Below are positions 43,132 through 51,253 of a DNA stretch of 64,000 bases, piece after piece (within the stretch, counting starts at the first letter, position 1; the number at the start of each line of letters is the position of its first letter). The notes under the pieces are model-generated. The model saw nothing but the letters and a program-made list of their open reading frames with translations. It did not search any database and had not been told where the DNA came from. The stretch covers positions 372,001 to 436,000 of the forward strand of contig NZ_JAICDG010000005.1 of NCBI RefSeq assembly GCF_022751215.1, written 5' to 3'. The position numbers were made by a program, and so were the translations under genes. The DNA comes from Actinomadura terrae. GTDB lineage: Bacteria; Actinomycetota; Actinomycetes; Streptosporangiales; Streptosporangiaceae.

Positions 43132-43590
43132 TCAGCGCGCCTTCTTCGGGGCGTCGACCGCCGCCGTCAGCACGCCCGAGCAGCGGCCTAGGTACTCGAT
43201 CAGCTGATCCGCCTCCCTGGGCTCGAACTCCGCGCTCAACCTCGACTCGATCGTGACCGCGGCGGCGTCCGCCTCGGCCAGCAACGATCTCGCCTTCCTC
43301 GTCAACCGGACCTCAAGGATGTGGCTGTGGATCGGGTGCGGCGTCCGCTCCACCAGCCTCCGTGATTCGAGCGTCGCGAGGACGGACGACATCGTCTGCG
43401 GTGTGACCAGGCAACGTCGTGCCAGCGCCGCCCCGGACAGGCCGGGCTCGTGGGAGAGGACGAGAAGCACCGTGTACTGCGGGACGTTCAGTCCGAACGG
43501 CCGCAGGGCCACGGTCTTCGCGGCGATGAGCTCCTGCTCGACCCGTTTCAGATGATGGCCGAGCCGCTGCTCGATCGGAAGTGCACTCAT
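43132..43590 (-). CDS. MarR-family transcriptional regulator
   Basis: 152 residues with the MarR wing TPQTMSSVLATLESRRLVERTPHPIHSHI and the helix LSGAALARRCLV. It lies 24 bases downstream of the FAD monooxygenase stop on the same strand and is probably its operon partner or autoregulated. Upstream, within the monooxygenase 3-prime end, a TATGAT box 10 bases before the ATG suggests its own, leaderless promoter. Confidence 0.9.
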   Translation of the reverse strand: MSALPIEQRLGHHLKRVEQELIAAKTVALRPFGLNVPQYTVLLVLSHEPGLSGAALARRCLVTPQTMSSVLATLESRRLVERTPHPIHSHILEVRLTRKARSLLAEADAAAVTIESRLSAEFEPREADQLIEYLGRCSGVLTAAVDAPKKAR

Positions 43591-43614
43591 TGTGCCATCA
43601 TAGACCAGATACTA

Positions 43615-45273
43615 TTAAGGTGTCTGATTCCATTTCGAGGGTTGACCACTATCAGCCGTGGTAGTCGCCCCGGACGTGACCGCGGCCGGGGCCGCCGCTC
43701 CGAGCGTCGCACGCAGTTCCTCCCTCAGCCGGTCGAGGTCCCCGTCGTGGCCGTGCGCCGCGAGATGCCCGTCCGGCCGGACGAGGTGGTAGGACGGCCG
43801 CGCGCACGCCCACCCCCGCGCTCCCGGCGTCTCGGTGACGCGCACCTGCGGCCACCCCGCCACGGCCTCCTCCAGCGCGCCGCGCCACGTCTCGTCGCCG
43901 CGCGCGGTCGCGACCAGCGTCCACCCCGGGGCGGTCTCGCTCGCGCCCTCGCGCGGGAACACTCCCCCGATGCGCAGGCCCCCGCCCGGCAGGCGGCCGC
44001 GCGACAGGCGGCAGCCGGTCCGGTCGGCGGGCTCCTGGGTCTCGCGCGCCTGCGGGTAGGCGAGCCGGCGCCCGGCCATCACCGGGACGTAGTGCCGCGC
44101 CATCACCCCCGACCGGTCGAGCAGGCGGAACGCCGCGTCGCGGGCGGCGACCTGGAGCGGGTGCTTGAGCATCCACCCGCGCGTCTGGATGTCGGTCTCC
44201 CGGACGACGCGCCGCGCGACCGCCTTGCGCTCGGGCTCGTAGCTCGCGAGCAGCTCCCCCGGAGCCTCTTCACGCAGCACCGCCGCGATCTTCCACGCGA
44301 GGTTGTGCGCGTCCTGGAGCCCGGTGTTGAGCCCCTGCCCGCCCGCCGGGCTGTGCACGTGCGCGGCGTCGCCCGCGAGGAACACGCGGCCGAGCTGGAA
44401 GTCGGTCGCGTGCCGCCGGTGCACGCGGAAGACCGCCTCCCACACCGGATCGACCAGCCGCACGCCCCGCGGTCCCTGCTCGTCGACGACGCGTTGCAGC
44501 AGCGGCACGCTGACCTGCTGCCCCGGCGGCAGGCTGGTGAAGAACCGGTACACGCCCTTCGGCAGCGCGACGACGACCAGCGCCCCGGCGGGCGACTGGT
44601 AGTACAGCGCGCGGTCCGGCGGCAGCTCCCCCTCGATGTGCGCGTCGACCAGCGCGAACGCGGTCTCGTAGGTGGCGCCGGTGAAGGCGGTGCCGAGCTG
44701 CGCCCGGACGGCGCTGCCCGCGCCGTCCGCGCCGATGACGAACCGGTGCCGGGCGCGCTCGACCCGCCCGTCCCCGGAGTGTTCGAGGATCGAGGTCACC
44801 GAGCCGCCCTCGGCGATGCGGCCCGAGTAGTCGAGGCCGTCGAAGGCGAGCAGCCGCACGCCGCGCTCGATCGTCCCGCCGAGCGCGTGCAGGGCGCCGG
44901 TCAGCACCCGCTCGGTCTCGCTCTGCGGAAGGCAGAGCGGGGCGAGCGCGGGCGGGAAGTCGAACGTCGCAAGCGGCCGTCCGGCGGAGTAGTAGTCGAA
45001 GGCGTTGATCAGCAGGCCCGCCTCGTGGGCGGCGTCGAGCGCGCCGAGATCCTCCAGGAGGTCCAGGCTGCGCGGCCACAGCAGCAGCGCCTTCGGAAAG
45101 GGCGAGGGGGCGGGCGCCCGGTCGATCAGCCGCACACCGACGCCGCGCCGCAGCAGTTCGCAGGCGGCCATCAGCCCGGTCGGCCCCGCGCCGACGATCA
45201 GCACCTCCCCCGGCTCCTCCGCCGGTTCGGCACCGCCGCCCGCGGCAGTGGTGGGTTTCGTGTCGGAACTCAA
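43615..45273 (-). CDS. Class A FAD-dependent aromatic monooxygenase with thioredoxin-like C-terminus
   Basis: 552 residues from TTG 45273, chosen because GGGGAGG lies 9 bases upstream and the FAD motif then follows about 25 residues in. The motifs are GAGPTGLMAACELL, the DG region IGADGAGSAVRA, and GDAAHVHSPAGGQGLNTGLQDAHNL. The last 100 residues resemble the thioredoxin-like domain of PHBH-type polyketide hydroxylases. It could hydroxylate or Baeyer-Villiger-oxidise the angucyclinone, or detoxify it. An upstream ATG at 45354 is possible but has no ribosome site. Confidence 0.9.
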   Translation of the reverse strand: MSSDTKPTTAAGGGAEPAEEPGEVLIVGAGPTGLMAACELLRRGVGVRLIDRAPAPSPFPKALLLWPRSLDLLEDLGALDAAHEAGLLINAFDYYSAGRPLATFDFPPALAPLCLPQSETERVLTGALHALGGTIERGVRLLAFDGLDYSGRIAEGGSVTSILEHSGDGRVERARHRFVIGADGAGSAVRAQLGTAFTGATYETAFALVDAHIEGELPPDRALYYQSPAGALVVVALPKGVYRFFTSLPPGQQVSVPLLQRVVDEQGPRGVRLVDPVWEAVFRVHRRHATDFQLGRVFLAGDAAHVHSPAGGQGLNTGLQDAHNLAWKIAAVLREEAPGELLASYEPERKAVARRVVRETDIQTRGWMLKHPLQVAARDAAFRLLDRSGVMARHYVPVMAGRRLAYPQARETQEPADRTGCRLSRGRLPGGGLRIGGVFPREGASETAPGWTLVATARGDETWRGALEEAVAGWPQVRVTETPGARGWACARPSYHLVRPDGHLAAHGHDGDLDRLREELRATLGAAAPAAVTSGATTTADSGQPSKWNQTP

Positions 45274-45405
45274 GAGGTCAAACCTCCCCGTACGGTCCGT
45301 CTTCCCGATGTCCGGAACTTTATCGGCATTCGGTGCCAGATAGCCATAAGACATCGAATGTAGCAATCGGTCCGGCGGCGCCGCTCCCGGAAGGGTGGTC
45401 ACGCC

Positions 45406-45446
45406 AGACCTAGGTAACCCGGACCCAGGAAAGACAGAACCCTGGG
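45406..45446. promoter_or_regulatory. XRE-site element, copy 2 (between FAD monooxygenase and cupredoxin genes)
   Basis: A 41-base element beginning AGACCTAGGTAAC, with CCAGG and CTGGG half-sites at the same spacing as copy 1 (42912-42952). It lies between divergent genes, 133 bases upstream of the monooxygenase TTG and 67 bases upstream of the cupredoxin ATG, so it could control either or both. Confidence 0.6.
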
Positions 45447-45512
45447 CACCCGCCGCCGCTCCCCACACGATGGAGAAGACCGGGCACCATCGCGCCGAGG
45501 GGGAGGCAGGCG

Positions 45513-45989
45513 ATGAATTCCAAGATCAGTGTCGTGGGCGCGATCGGCGCGTCGCTGTGCGCCCTCGCCGTCGTCATCGCGAGCTGCGCCGGGTCGCCCG
45601 ACGGCACCGGCGCGCACGCGCACGGGACGGCCGGCGGCGCGATCACCCTCGGCCCCGAGGGGGCGGGCGACTCCGGGACACCGGCCGGCGCGGCGGGCGC
45701 ACCGGTGTTCCGGCTCGCCGCGCGGAGCGACGGGTCGCACGCCTTCGACCACAACCGGCACACCGCGTCCGGCGACCGGATCGTGCTGCTCTTCCGCAAC
45801 GACTCGGGCATCCCGCACGACATGGTGATCGAGCGGGACGGCCGGGTCGCCGGCCGCACCCGCGTGATCACCAAGGGCGAGACCCAGGCGCTGGTCACCG
45901 GGCTCACCCCCGGCCGCTACGCGTTCTACTGCTCGGTCGGCGGGCACCGGAGCGACGGCATGGAGGGCGTCCTGGAGATGACCGGCTGA
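45513..45989 (+). CDS. Exported cupredoxin-like lipoprotein (blue copper type)
   Basis: 158 residues. The lipobox VIASC predicts lipidation at about Cys25. The C-terminal cupredoxin domain has the type 1 copper set: His in GIPHDMVIE, then Cys, His and Met in YCSVGGHRSDGM. It would shuttle electrons on the outside of the membrane. It heads an operon with a lipoprotein and an aldo-keto reductase, under the divergent 41-base element. Confidence 0.88.
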   Translation: MNSKISVVGAIGASLCALAVVIASCAGSPDGTGAHAHGTAGGAITLGPEGAGDSGTPAGAAGAPVFRLAARSDGSHAFDHNRHTASGDRIVLLFRNDSGIPHDMVIERDGRVAGRTRVITKGETQALVTGLTPGRYAFYCSVGGHRSDGMEGVLEMTG

Positions 45990-46053
45990 CCCGCCCTCCC
46001 TCACCCCGCCGCGCCACCGCCCCGACCCGGACCGCATCGAGAAGGAGACCGAC

Positions 46054-46479
46054 GTGTCCAGGACCATCTCCCCCGGCGCCGCGCTCGCCGCCGCGTTGCT
46101 CGCCGTCTCGCTGACCACCACGGCCTGTTCGAGCGACGAGGACGATCCCAAGGCAGCCCCCCCGTCTGCCGGGACCACGTCGGCCGCCCCGCAGGCGGCC
46201 GTGTCCTCGTCGGCCGTGCCCTCGGCGCCCTCCGCCGAGGGCACGGCCCCCGGGGTGGTCGGCACCTGGGCCAGCGCCGACGGCAGCCTGCGCCTCGTCC
46301 TCAACAAGGACGGCACATTCGTCGAGGACTACAACGGCCAGAAGGCCGCCTACTCCGGCAAGTACACCGTCAGCGGATCGACGCTGACGCTCAACGACAA
46401 GACGGGCGTCACCGCGAACGGGACGGTCACGACAGGATCGATCTCGCTCAGCGGATCGACGCTCACCAAGAAGGGATGA
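46054..46479 (+). CDS. Small secreted lipoprotein of unknown function
   Basis: 141 residues starting GTG with GAGAAGGAG upstream. The lipobox LTTTAC is clear. The mature region is Ser/Ala/Pro-rich, then a beta-rich repeat-like domain (VVGTWASADGSLRLVLNKDGTF) resembling lipocalin-like or copper-resistance lipoproteins, though I cannot name it. It is coupled to the aldo-keto reductase gene by a 4-base overlap. Confidence 0.7.
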   Translation: MSRTISPGAALAAALLAVSLTTTACSSDEDDPKAAPPSAGTTSAAPQAAVSSSAVPSAPSAEGTAPGVVGTWASADGSLRLVLNKDGTFVEDYNGQKAAYSGKYTVSGSTLTLNDKTGVTANGTVTTGSISLSGSTLTKKG

Positions 46480-47438
46480 ACGAGACCGTGCAGCAGAGGA
46501 CTCTCGGATCGACGGGCCTGACCGTGGGGGCCATCGGCCTCGGATGCATGGGGATGAGCTTCGCCTACAGCCCCGGCCGGCGCGACGACGAGGAGTCGGT
46601 CCGCGTCGTCAACACCGCGATCGACCAGGGCGTCACGCTCATCGACACCGCGGACGTCTACGGCCCGTTCACCAACGAGGAGCTGGTCGGGCGCGCGCTG
46701 CGCGGCCGCCGCGACGAGGTGGTGCTGGCCAGCAAGTGCGGCCTGGTGGTGCGGGACGGGGAGATCGTCCCGAGCGGTCGCCCGGACCACATCCGCGCCG
46801 CCGCCGAGGGCTCGCTCCGGCGCCTCGGCGTGGACGTGATCGACCTCTACCAGCTCCACCGGGTGGACCCGGCGGTCCCGGTCGAGGACAGCTGGGGCGC
46901 GATGGCCCAGCTGGTCACCGAGGGCAAGGTGCGCCACATCGGCATGTCCGAGGCGAACGTGGACCAGCTCGCGGCGGCGCACGCGATCCACCCGGTCGGG
47001 ACCGTCCAGAGCGAGCTGTCGCTGTGGAGCCGGGACCAGCTCGACAAGGTCGTCCCGTGGTGCCGGGAGCACGACGCGGCGTTCATCGCCTACTCCCCGC
47101 TCGGCCGCGGCTACCTCACCGGCGTGCTGACCACGGCAGACCAGTTGGAGGAGGGCGACTGGCGGCGCGGCAACCCGCGCTTCCAGGCCGAGACGATCGA
47201 GCGGAACCGGCGCGTGGTCGCCGTCGTCGACGAGGTCGCCCGCGAGCGCGGCGCGACGCCCGCGCAGGTGGCGCTGGCCTGGGTGCTCGCGCTCGGCGAG
47301 GACATCGTCCCGATCCCCGGCACCAAGCGCCTGACCTACCTGGAGGAGAACCTCGGCGCGGCCGAGGTGCGGCTGACCGCCGCCGACCTGGAGGCCCTCG
47401 CCCCGCTCGCCGACCAGGTGACCGGCGACCGCTACTGA
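46476..47438 (+). CDS. Aldo-keto reductase
   Basis: 320 residues of the AKR superfamily. The catalytic tetrad is visible as DTADVYG (Asp/Tyr), LASKCG (Lys) and QLHRVDP (His). Arg/Ser-rich NADPH pocket segments lie near 190-250, with PIPGTKRLTYLEENLGA at the end. It should reduce carbonyls of small or aromatic substrates. It is the third gene of the cupredoxin operon and ends before a strong terminator. Confidence 0.92.
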   Translation: MNETVQQRTLGSTGLTVGAIGLGCMGMSFAYSPGRRDDEESVRVVNTAIDQGVTLIDTADVYGPFTNEELVGRALRGRRDEVVLASKCGLVVRDGEIVPSGRPDHIRAAAEGSLRRLGVDVIDLYQLHRVDPAVPVEDSWGAMAQLVTEGKVRHIGMSEANVDQLAAAHAIHPVGTVQSELSLWSRDQLDKVVPWCREHDAAFIAYSPLGRGYLTGVLTTADQLEEGDWRRGNPRFQAETIERNRRVVAVVDEVARERGATPAQVALAWVLALGEDIVPIPGTKRLTYLEENLGAAEVRLTAADLEALAPLADQVTGDRY

Positions 47439-47498
47439 CCGAAGACGATCTGCCCGGCCCCCGGGCCCCGTAACCGGGGAGCGGGCCGGATGACGGCC

Positions 47499-47530
47499 GG
47501 GTCGGCACCGGAGTAACCCGGTGCCGACCC
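47499..47530 (+). terminator. Perfect 13-bp stem-loop terminator
   Basis: Arms GGGTCGGCACCGG (47499-47511) and 47518-47530 pair perfectly around a 6-base loop. It follows the aldo-keto reductase stop by 60 bases. Confidence 0.8.
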
Positions 47531-47744
47531 AGCGCCATTTTCCGCGGATCGCGCTCCTCTCCCTGAACGCCATCCGCGGCGGCCCGTCCTCCCGAACGGC
47601 CGTCTCGGCCGCGCGACGCGAACATGGCGTCGAGCGGGCCCGGTCACCGGGACGGTTACCGGGCACAGATTCTGCCCCGGGGACGCCGGAAACGCTGCAC
47701 CACGTGCGGCTCTTTGCGCCCCCGACCATATCCCGCCGCCGACT

Positions 47745-47760
47745 TTATCATTCATGATAA
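47745..47760. promoter_or_regulatory. Palindrome TTATCAT-TC-ATGATAA
   Basis: Perfect 7-bp arms separated by 2 bases, in an AT-rich patch about 300 bases upstream of the MFS gene. A dimeric regulator site is plausible; no target gene is certain. Confidence 0.45.
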
Positions 47761-47911
47761 GACCGCGTCTCGAACATATGGGCACCACTCATGGCCCTTG
47801 CCGGACGGGATCGAAGCCGCACTCCGGCCGCCCTCAGGCGAATAACCACCGACAACTTCGCACGGTGAGAACAGAATTACATTCAGCGCCCGCGAGAAAC
47901 TGCAACCCGAG

Positions 47912-47932
47912 TATGACAACTCCCGTCATACC
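47912..47932. promoter_or_regulatory. Palindrome GTATGAC-N7-GTCATAC
   Basis: Perfect 7-bp arms with 7 bases between, 47 bases upstream of the MFS promoter -35 box. It could bind a TetR- or MarR-type regulator controlling this exporter. The regulator is not adjacent. Confidence 0.5.
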
Positions 47933-47978
47933 TTCGGTTGATGGGGAAACCGGTGACCTACATTCATCTCTCGTTACC

Positions 47979-48007
47979 TTGCGCCGCACTGTAAGAGACC
48001 TTATAGT
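47979..48007 (+). promoter_or_regulatory. Sigma-70-like promoter of the MFS gene
   Basis: TTGCGC (47979-47984), 17-base spacer, TATAGT (48002-48007). Transcription would begin near 48015, about 43 bases before the ATG. Confidence 0.6.
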
Positions 48008-48057
48008 TGCTCGGTACCTGATGATATTTCGTCCTCATAGGGGAGGGAGCTGGCCGC

Positions 48058-49695
48058 ATGACTGCCGGCACGGAATCGGAAATTGCGCGGCCGGGCCCGC
48101 GGGAACGGGTGCACACCGTTCCCACCCTGGCCGCCATCGCGCTCGCGAGCATCACGCTCCCGCTGACCGTGACGGGCCCCGCCGTCGCCCTGTCGGACAT
48201 GGCGGCCGACCTCGGCTCCAGCGTCGCCGCGGCCCAGTGGGTCCAGAACGCCTACGGCGTCACGTTCGCCGCCTGCCTGCTGGCGGCGGGCGGGCTCGCC
48301 GACCGCTTCGGCCGCCGCCGCGTCCTGCTGACCGGCCTCGCGCTGTTCTGCCTCATGTCGCTGGTGTGCACGGTGGCGACGAGCATGCTGCTCGTGGACA
48401 TCGCGCGCGCCGTCCAGGGCGTCGGCGCGGCAGGCGTGCTGACCAGCGGCGCCGCGATCCTGGCCGCCTCGTTCCAGGGCCCGGCGCGGGCGCAGGCGTT
48501 CGGCGTGCTCGGCGGCTCGTTCGGCTGCGGCCTGGCGCTCGGGCCGCTGACCGCGGGCGCGCTGGTGAGCGCGGGCAGCTGGCGCGCGGTCTTCGCCATC
48601 AACGTGGTCGTCGGGCTCGTGGTGGTCGCGCTCGCCCGGTTCATCCCCGAGTCCCGCAACCCGGTCGCGACCCGGGTCGACTGGGGCGGCGCCGCGACGT
48701 TCAGCGGCAGCCTCGGGCTGCTCGCGCTGATGTTCGTCGAGGGACCCGACCAGGGCTGGCTCACCCCGGCGACGCTCGGCTCGCTGGCGGGCGCGGTCGC
48801 GCTGATGGTCGCGTTCGTGCTGGTCGAGCTGCGGGTGGAGCACCCGATGTTCGACCTGTCGCTGTTCCGCCGACCGACGTTCATCGTCGTCGTGTGCCAG
48901 CCGTTCACGATCACGTTCGGGTTCGTGGTGCTGCTGGTGTACCTGCCGCCCTACTTCCAGGGCGCGGGCGGGCACACGGCGACCGAGGCGGGCGCGCTGC
49001 TGCTCCCGCTGACCGTGCCGGTCTTCCTCGTCCCCCTGGTGGCGGGGCGGATCGCCGCCAAGATCCCGCTGCGCGTGATGCTCGCCGCGTCGTCGACGCT
49101 GATCGCCGCCGGCTCCCTCTGGCTGATGACCCTCCAGCCGGACGCCTCCTGGACAGGGCTCGCCGGCCCGCTGCTGGTGTTCGGCGTCGGCGTCGGCAGC
49201 GCGTTCGGCGTCATGGACAACGCGGCGGTGAGCGTCGCGCCGGTCGAGCGCGCGGGCATGGCGTCCGGGATCTTCAACACGATGCGCATCACCGGCGAGT
49301 CGGTCGCGATCGCGGGCGCCGCCGCGCTGCTGGCGAGCCTCACGCTGCGCGACCTGAACGACCGCGCGCCCTCGCTGTCGGGGAACGCGCGCGACCTCGC
49401 GGGCGAGGGCGTGCAGGGACGCATCGACGGCGCGCTGGACTCCGTCCCGTCCGACCAGCGGCAGTACGCGCTGGACGCCGCCGCGCACGGGCTCACCTCC
49501 GCGATGCACACCGCATTCCTGCTGCTGGCCGGGCTCGCGCTGCTCGGCGCGATCACCACCTACGCGGTGATCCGCGACCGCGAGTTCGACGACGCGGCCG
49601 AGGGCGCCACCGAGACCAACGAGGCCGCCGAGACCAACGAGACCCCGGCCAAGGCGGGCAGCGGCACCGCCGAGCCGGGCCCGGCCGGGGCCTGA
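48058..49695 (+). CDS. MFS exporter, DHA2 family
   Basis: 545 residues with about 14 hydrophobic segments. TGPAVALSDMAADLGSSVAAAQWVQNAY and GGLADRFGRRRV (motif A) fit multidrug exporters. The tail is long, polar and Glu/Thr/Ala-rich, with EATETNEAAETNE-like repeats. GGGAGGGAG precedes the ATG. It is a third DHA2 pump in the window; the substrate is unknown. Confidence 0.9.
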   Translation: MTAGTESEIARPGPRERVHTVPTLAAIALASITLPLTVTGPAVALSDMAADLGSSVAAAQWVQNAYGVTFAACLLAAGGLADRFGRRRVLLTGLALFCLMSLVCTVATSMLLVDIARAVQGVGAAGVLTSGAAILAASFQGPARAQAFGVLGGSFGCGLALGPLTAGALVSAGSWRAVFAINVVVGLVVVALARFIPESRNPVATRVDWGGAATFSGSLGLLALMFVEGPDQGWLTPATLGSLAGAVALMVAFVLVELRVEHPMFDLSLFRRPTFIVVVCQPFTITFGFVVLLVYLPPYFQGAGGHTATEAGALLLPLTVPVFLVPLVAGRIAAKIPLRVMLAASSTLIAAGSLWLMTLQPDASWTGLAGPLLVFGVGVGSAFGVMDNAAVSVAPVERAGMASGIFNTMRITGESVAIAGAAALLASLTLRDLNDRAPSLSGNARDLAGEGVQGRIDGALDSVPSDQRQYALDAAAHGLTSAMHTAFLLLAGLALLGAITTYAVIRDREFDDAAEGATETNEAAETNETPAKAGSGTAEPGPAGA

Positions 49696-49794
49696 ATTAC
49701 CGGCGCCTGAACTACACAGATGCCCCGCTCCCGCGCGGACCCCGCGCCGCGCGGAGCACCCCCGCACGGATTCACAACACGGAAAGGAAACGCG

Positions 49795-50859
49795 ATGCGG
49801 TACCGCTATATGGGCGACACCGGGTTGATGGTGTCGGAGCTGTGCTACGGGTCGTTCAACTTCGGCGGCAAGGCCCCGTTCCTCGGCGCGCCCGACCGCG
49901 ACTGGGCCGAGTTCGGGACGGTCGAGGAGCAGGAGGTGTTCCGCCTCGTGAACACCGCGCTCGACGCGGGCGTGAACTTCTTCGACACCGCCGACGTGTA
50001 CAAGAACGGCATGGGCGAGCAGTTCCTCGGCGTCGCGCTGAAGAACGTCCGCGACCGGGTCGTCATCGGGACGAAGGGGCGCTGGCGCATCACCGACGAC
50101 CCGAACGACCTCGGTTCGTCCCGGCACCATTTGTTCGCCGCCGTCGAGGCCAGCCTGCGCCGGCTGAACACCGACTACATCGACATCTACCACCTGCACG
50201 GCTTCGACCCGCGTACCTCGCTGGACGAGACGCTGCGCGCCCTGGACGACCTGGTCCGGTCGGGCAAGGTCCGCTACCTCGGGGTGTCGAACTTCGCGGC
50301 CTGGCACCTGATGAAGGCGCTGTCGGTGTCCGAGCGGCGCAACCTGGCGCGCGTCGTGACCTACCAGGGCTACTACAACCTCGCCGCGCGCGAGCTGGAG
50401 CGGGAGATCGTCCCGCTGAGCGTGGACCAGAACGTCGGCATCACCGTGTGGTCGCCGCTGGCCGGGGGCTTCCTGACCGGCAAGTACCGGCGCGGTGAGG
50501 GGCGGCCCGAGGGCAGCCGGCTCGCCAACGCGACCGCCGCCGAGTCGGCGCCGCTGACCGACGAGGAGCAGGCCTACGACATCGTCGACGAGCTGGCCGA
50601 GATCGCCGCCGAGCGCGGCGTGACGGTGCCGCAGGTCGCGCTGAACTGGGTGCTGGCCAAGCCCGGCATCACGGCGGCGGTGGTCGGCGCGAGCAAGCCG
50701 AGCCAGCTGGAGGACAACCTGAGCGCCATGGAATGGACGCTGACCGAGGCGGAGATCGAGCGCCTCGACAAGGTCAGCGAGGTTCCCGCGCCCTACCCGT
50801 ACTGGCACATCCGCACGGTCGGCGCCGACCGGAAGCTGCCGGGCGACGTCTACCCCTGA
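49795..50859 (+). CDS. Aldo-keto reductase, K+ channel beta-subunit/YghZ type
   Basis: 354 residues. MRYRYMGDTGLMVSELCYGSFNFGG is the typical start of the beta-subunit-like AKRs. The catalytic DTADVYKNG, IGTKGRW and YHLHGFD follow, with a late GASKPSQLEDN. It would reduce aldehydes or ketones with NADPH. GGAAAGGAAACGCG lies upstream. It is separate from the MFS gene by about 100 bases and precedes a hairpin, so it may be co-transcribed with the exporter. Confidence 0.92.
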   Translation: MRYRYMGDTGLMVSELCYGSFNFGGKAPFLGAPDRDWAEFGTVEEQEVFRLVNTALDAGVNFFDTADVYKNGMGEQFLGVALKNVRDRVVIGTKGRWRITDDPNDLGSSRHHLFAAVEASLRRLNTDYIDIYHLHGFDPRTSLDETLRALDDLVRSGKVRYLGVSNFAAWHLMKALSVSERRNLARVVTYQGYYNLAARELEREIVPLSVDQNVGITVWSPLAGGFLTGKYRRGEGRPEGSRLANATAAESAPLTDEEQAYDIVDELAEIAAERGVTVPQVALNWVLAKPGITAAVVGASKPSQLEDNLSAMEWTLTEAEIERLDKVSEVPAPYPYWHIRTVGADRKLPGDVYP

Positions 50860-50877
50860 CCGGTCGCACGACCGGTC
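50858..50877. terminator. Short hairpin overlapping the aldo-keto reductase stop codon
   Basis: Arms GACCGGTCG (50858-50866) and CGACCGGTC (50869-50877) are perfect complements with a very tight loop. It marks the end of the aldo-keto reductase transcript. Confidence 0.55.
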
Positions 50878-51253
50878 CCTGAGCCGCGGCGCCGAGAATT
50901 CCAGCATTCCTGCCCGGGTTTGGAAACTCGGCGTCGCGTTCGTCCCCTATTCGCCGTCTGGACGGGAATGCGATGTACCGCGAAGACCATGAGAGCCGGA
51001 TCACAGTCCACCACCGGGCCATCGGAGGCGGCCCGCGTCGTAGCTGATCAGCCCCATGGCCACCCCTATCCGGACGACCGAAAATCCCCGCTACCGCTAT
51101 TTCAGACGACCCTTTCTAAAAAGCAATTCTCGGAGGCGCCACTGGTCCCTTAATGCGCGTTGACAGTGCCTTCTGGACACCCATAACCTTATCGAGAGCA
51201 AGATCATTCGATAGCTGATGCCGTCACCATGGTCGATTGGAGAGGATGACACC
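50860..51253. other. 394-bp intergenic region upstream of the AfsA-like gene
   Basis: No gene visible. It starts with the hairpin above, then a GC-rich stretch. From about 51070 it becomes AT-rich and contains the promoter and inverted repeat listed separately. Confidence 0.6.
51160..51213 (+). promoter_or_regulatory. Promoter with overlapping inverted repeat before the AfsA-like gene
   Basis: TTGACA (51160-51165), 18-base spacer, TAACCT (51184-51189). A TATCGA/TCGATA inverted repeat (51190-51195 and 51208-51213, 12 bases apart) begins just after the -10 and spans the predicted start of transcription near 51196. Butanolide receptors often repress from such positions; no receptor gene is in the window. 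Confidence 0.6.

Larger units (their letters stand above)
47439..48057. other. 619-bp intergenic region upstream of the MFS exporter
   Basis: No credible gene on either strand. It begins with a terminator (47499-47530), then a GC-rich unremarkable stretch to about 47740. After that come two short palindromes and a good sigma-70-like promoter before the MFS gene. The AT content rises from about 47740 onward, as in a regulatory region. Confidence 0.6.

Noticed and set aside
42973..43191. A 72-residue plus-strand ORF near the XRE promoter
   Set aside because: It overlaps the MarR gene in antisense and has no convincing codon bias; GCCTAAGGAGC upstream looks like a ribosome site but the protein does not resemble a known family.
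47754..50498. A 914-codon plus-strand frame overlapping the MFS gene
   Set aside because: It is an out-of-frame shadow of the MFS and reductase genes; their motifs appear only in the other frames.
48001..50907. A 968-codon open frame on the minus strand
   Set aside because: It is antisense to the clear MFS and aldo-keto reductase genes and has the arginine/aspartate-rich composition of an artefact.
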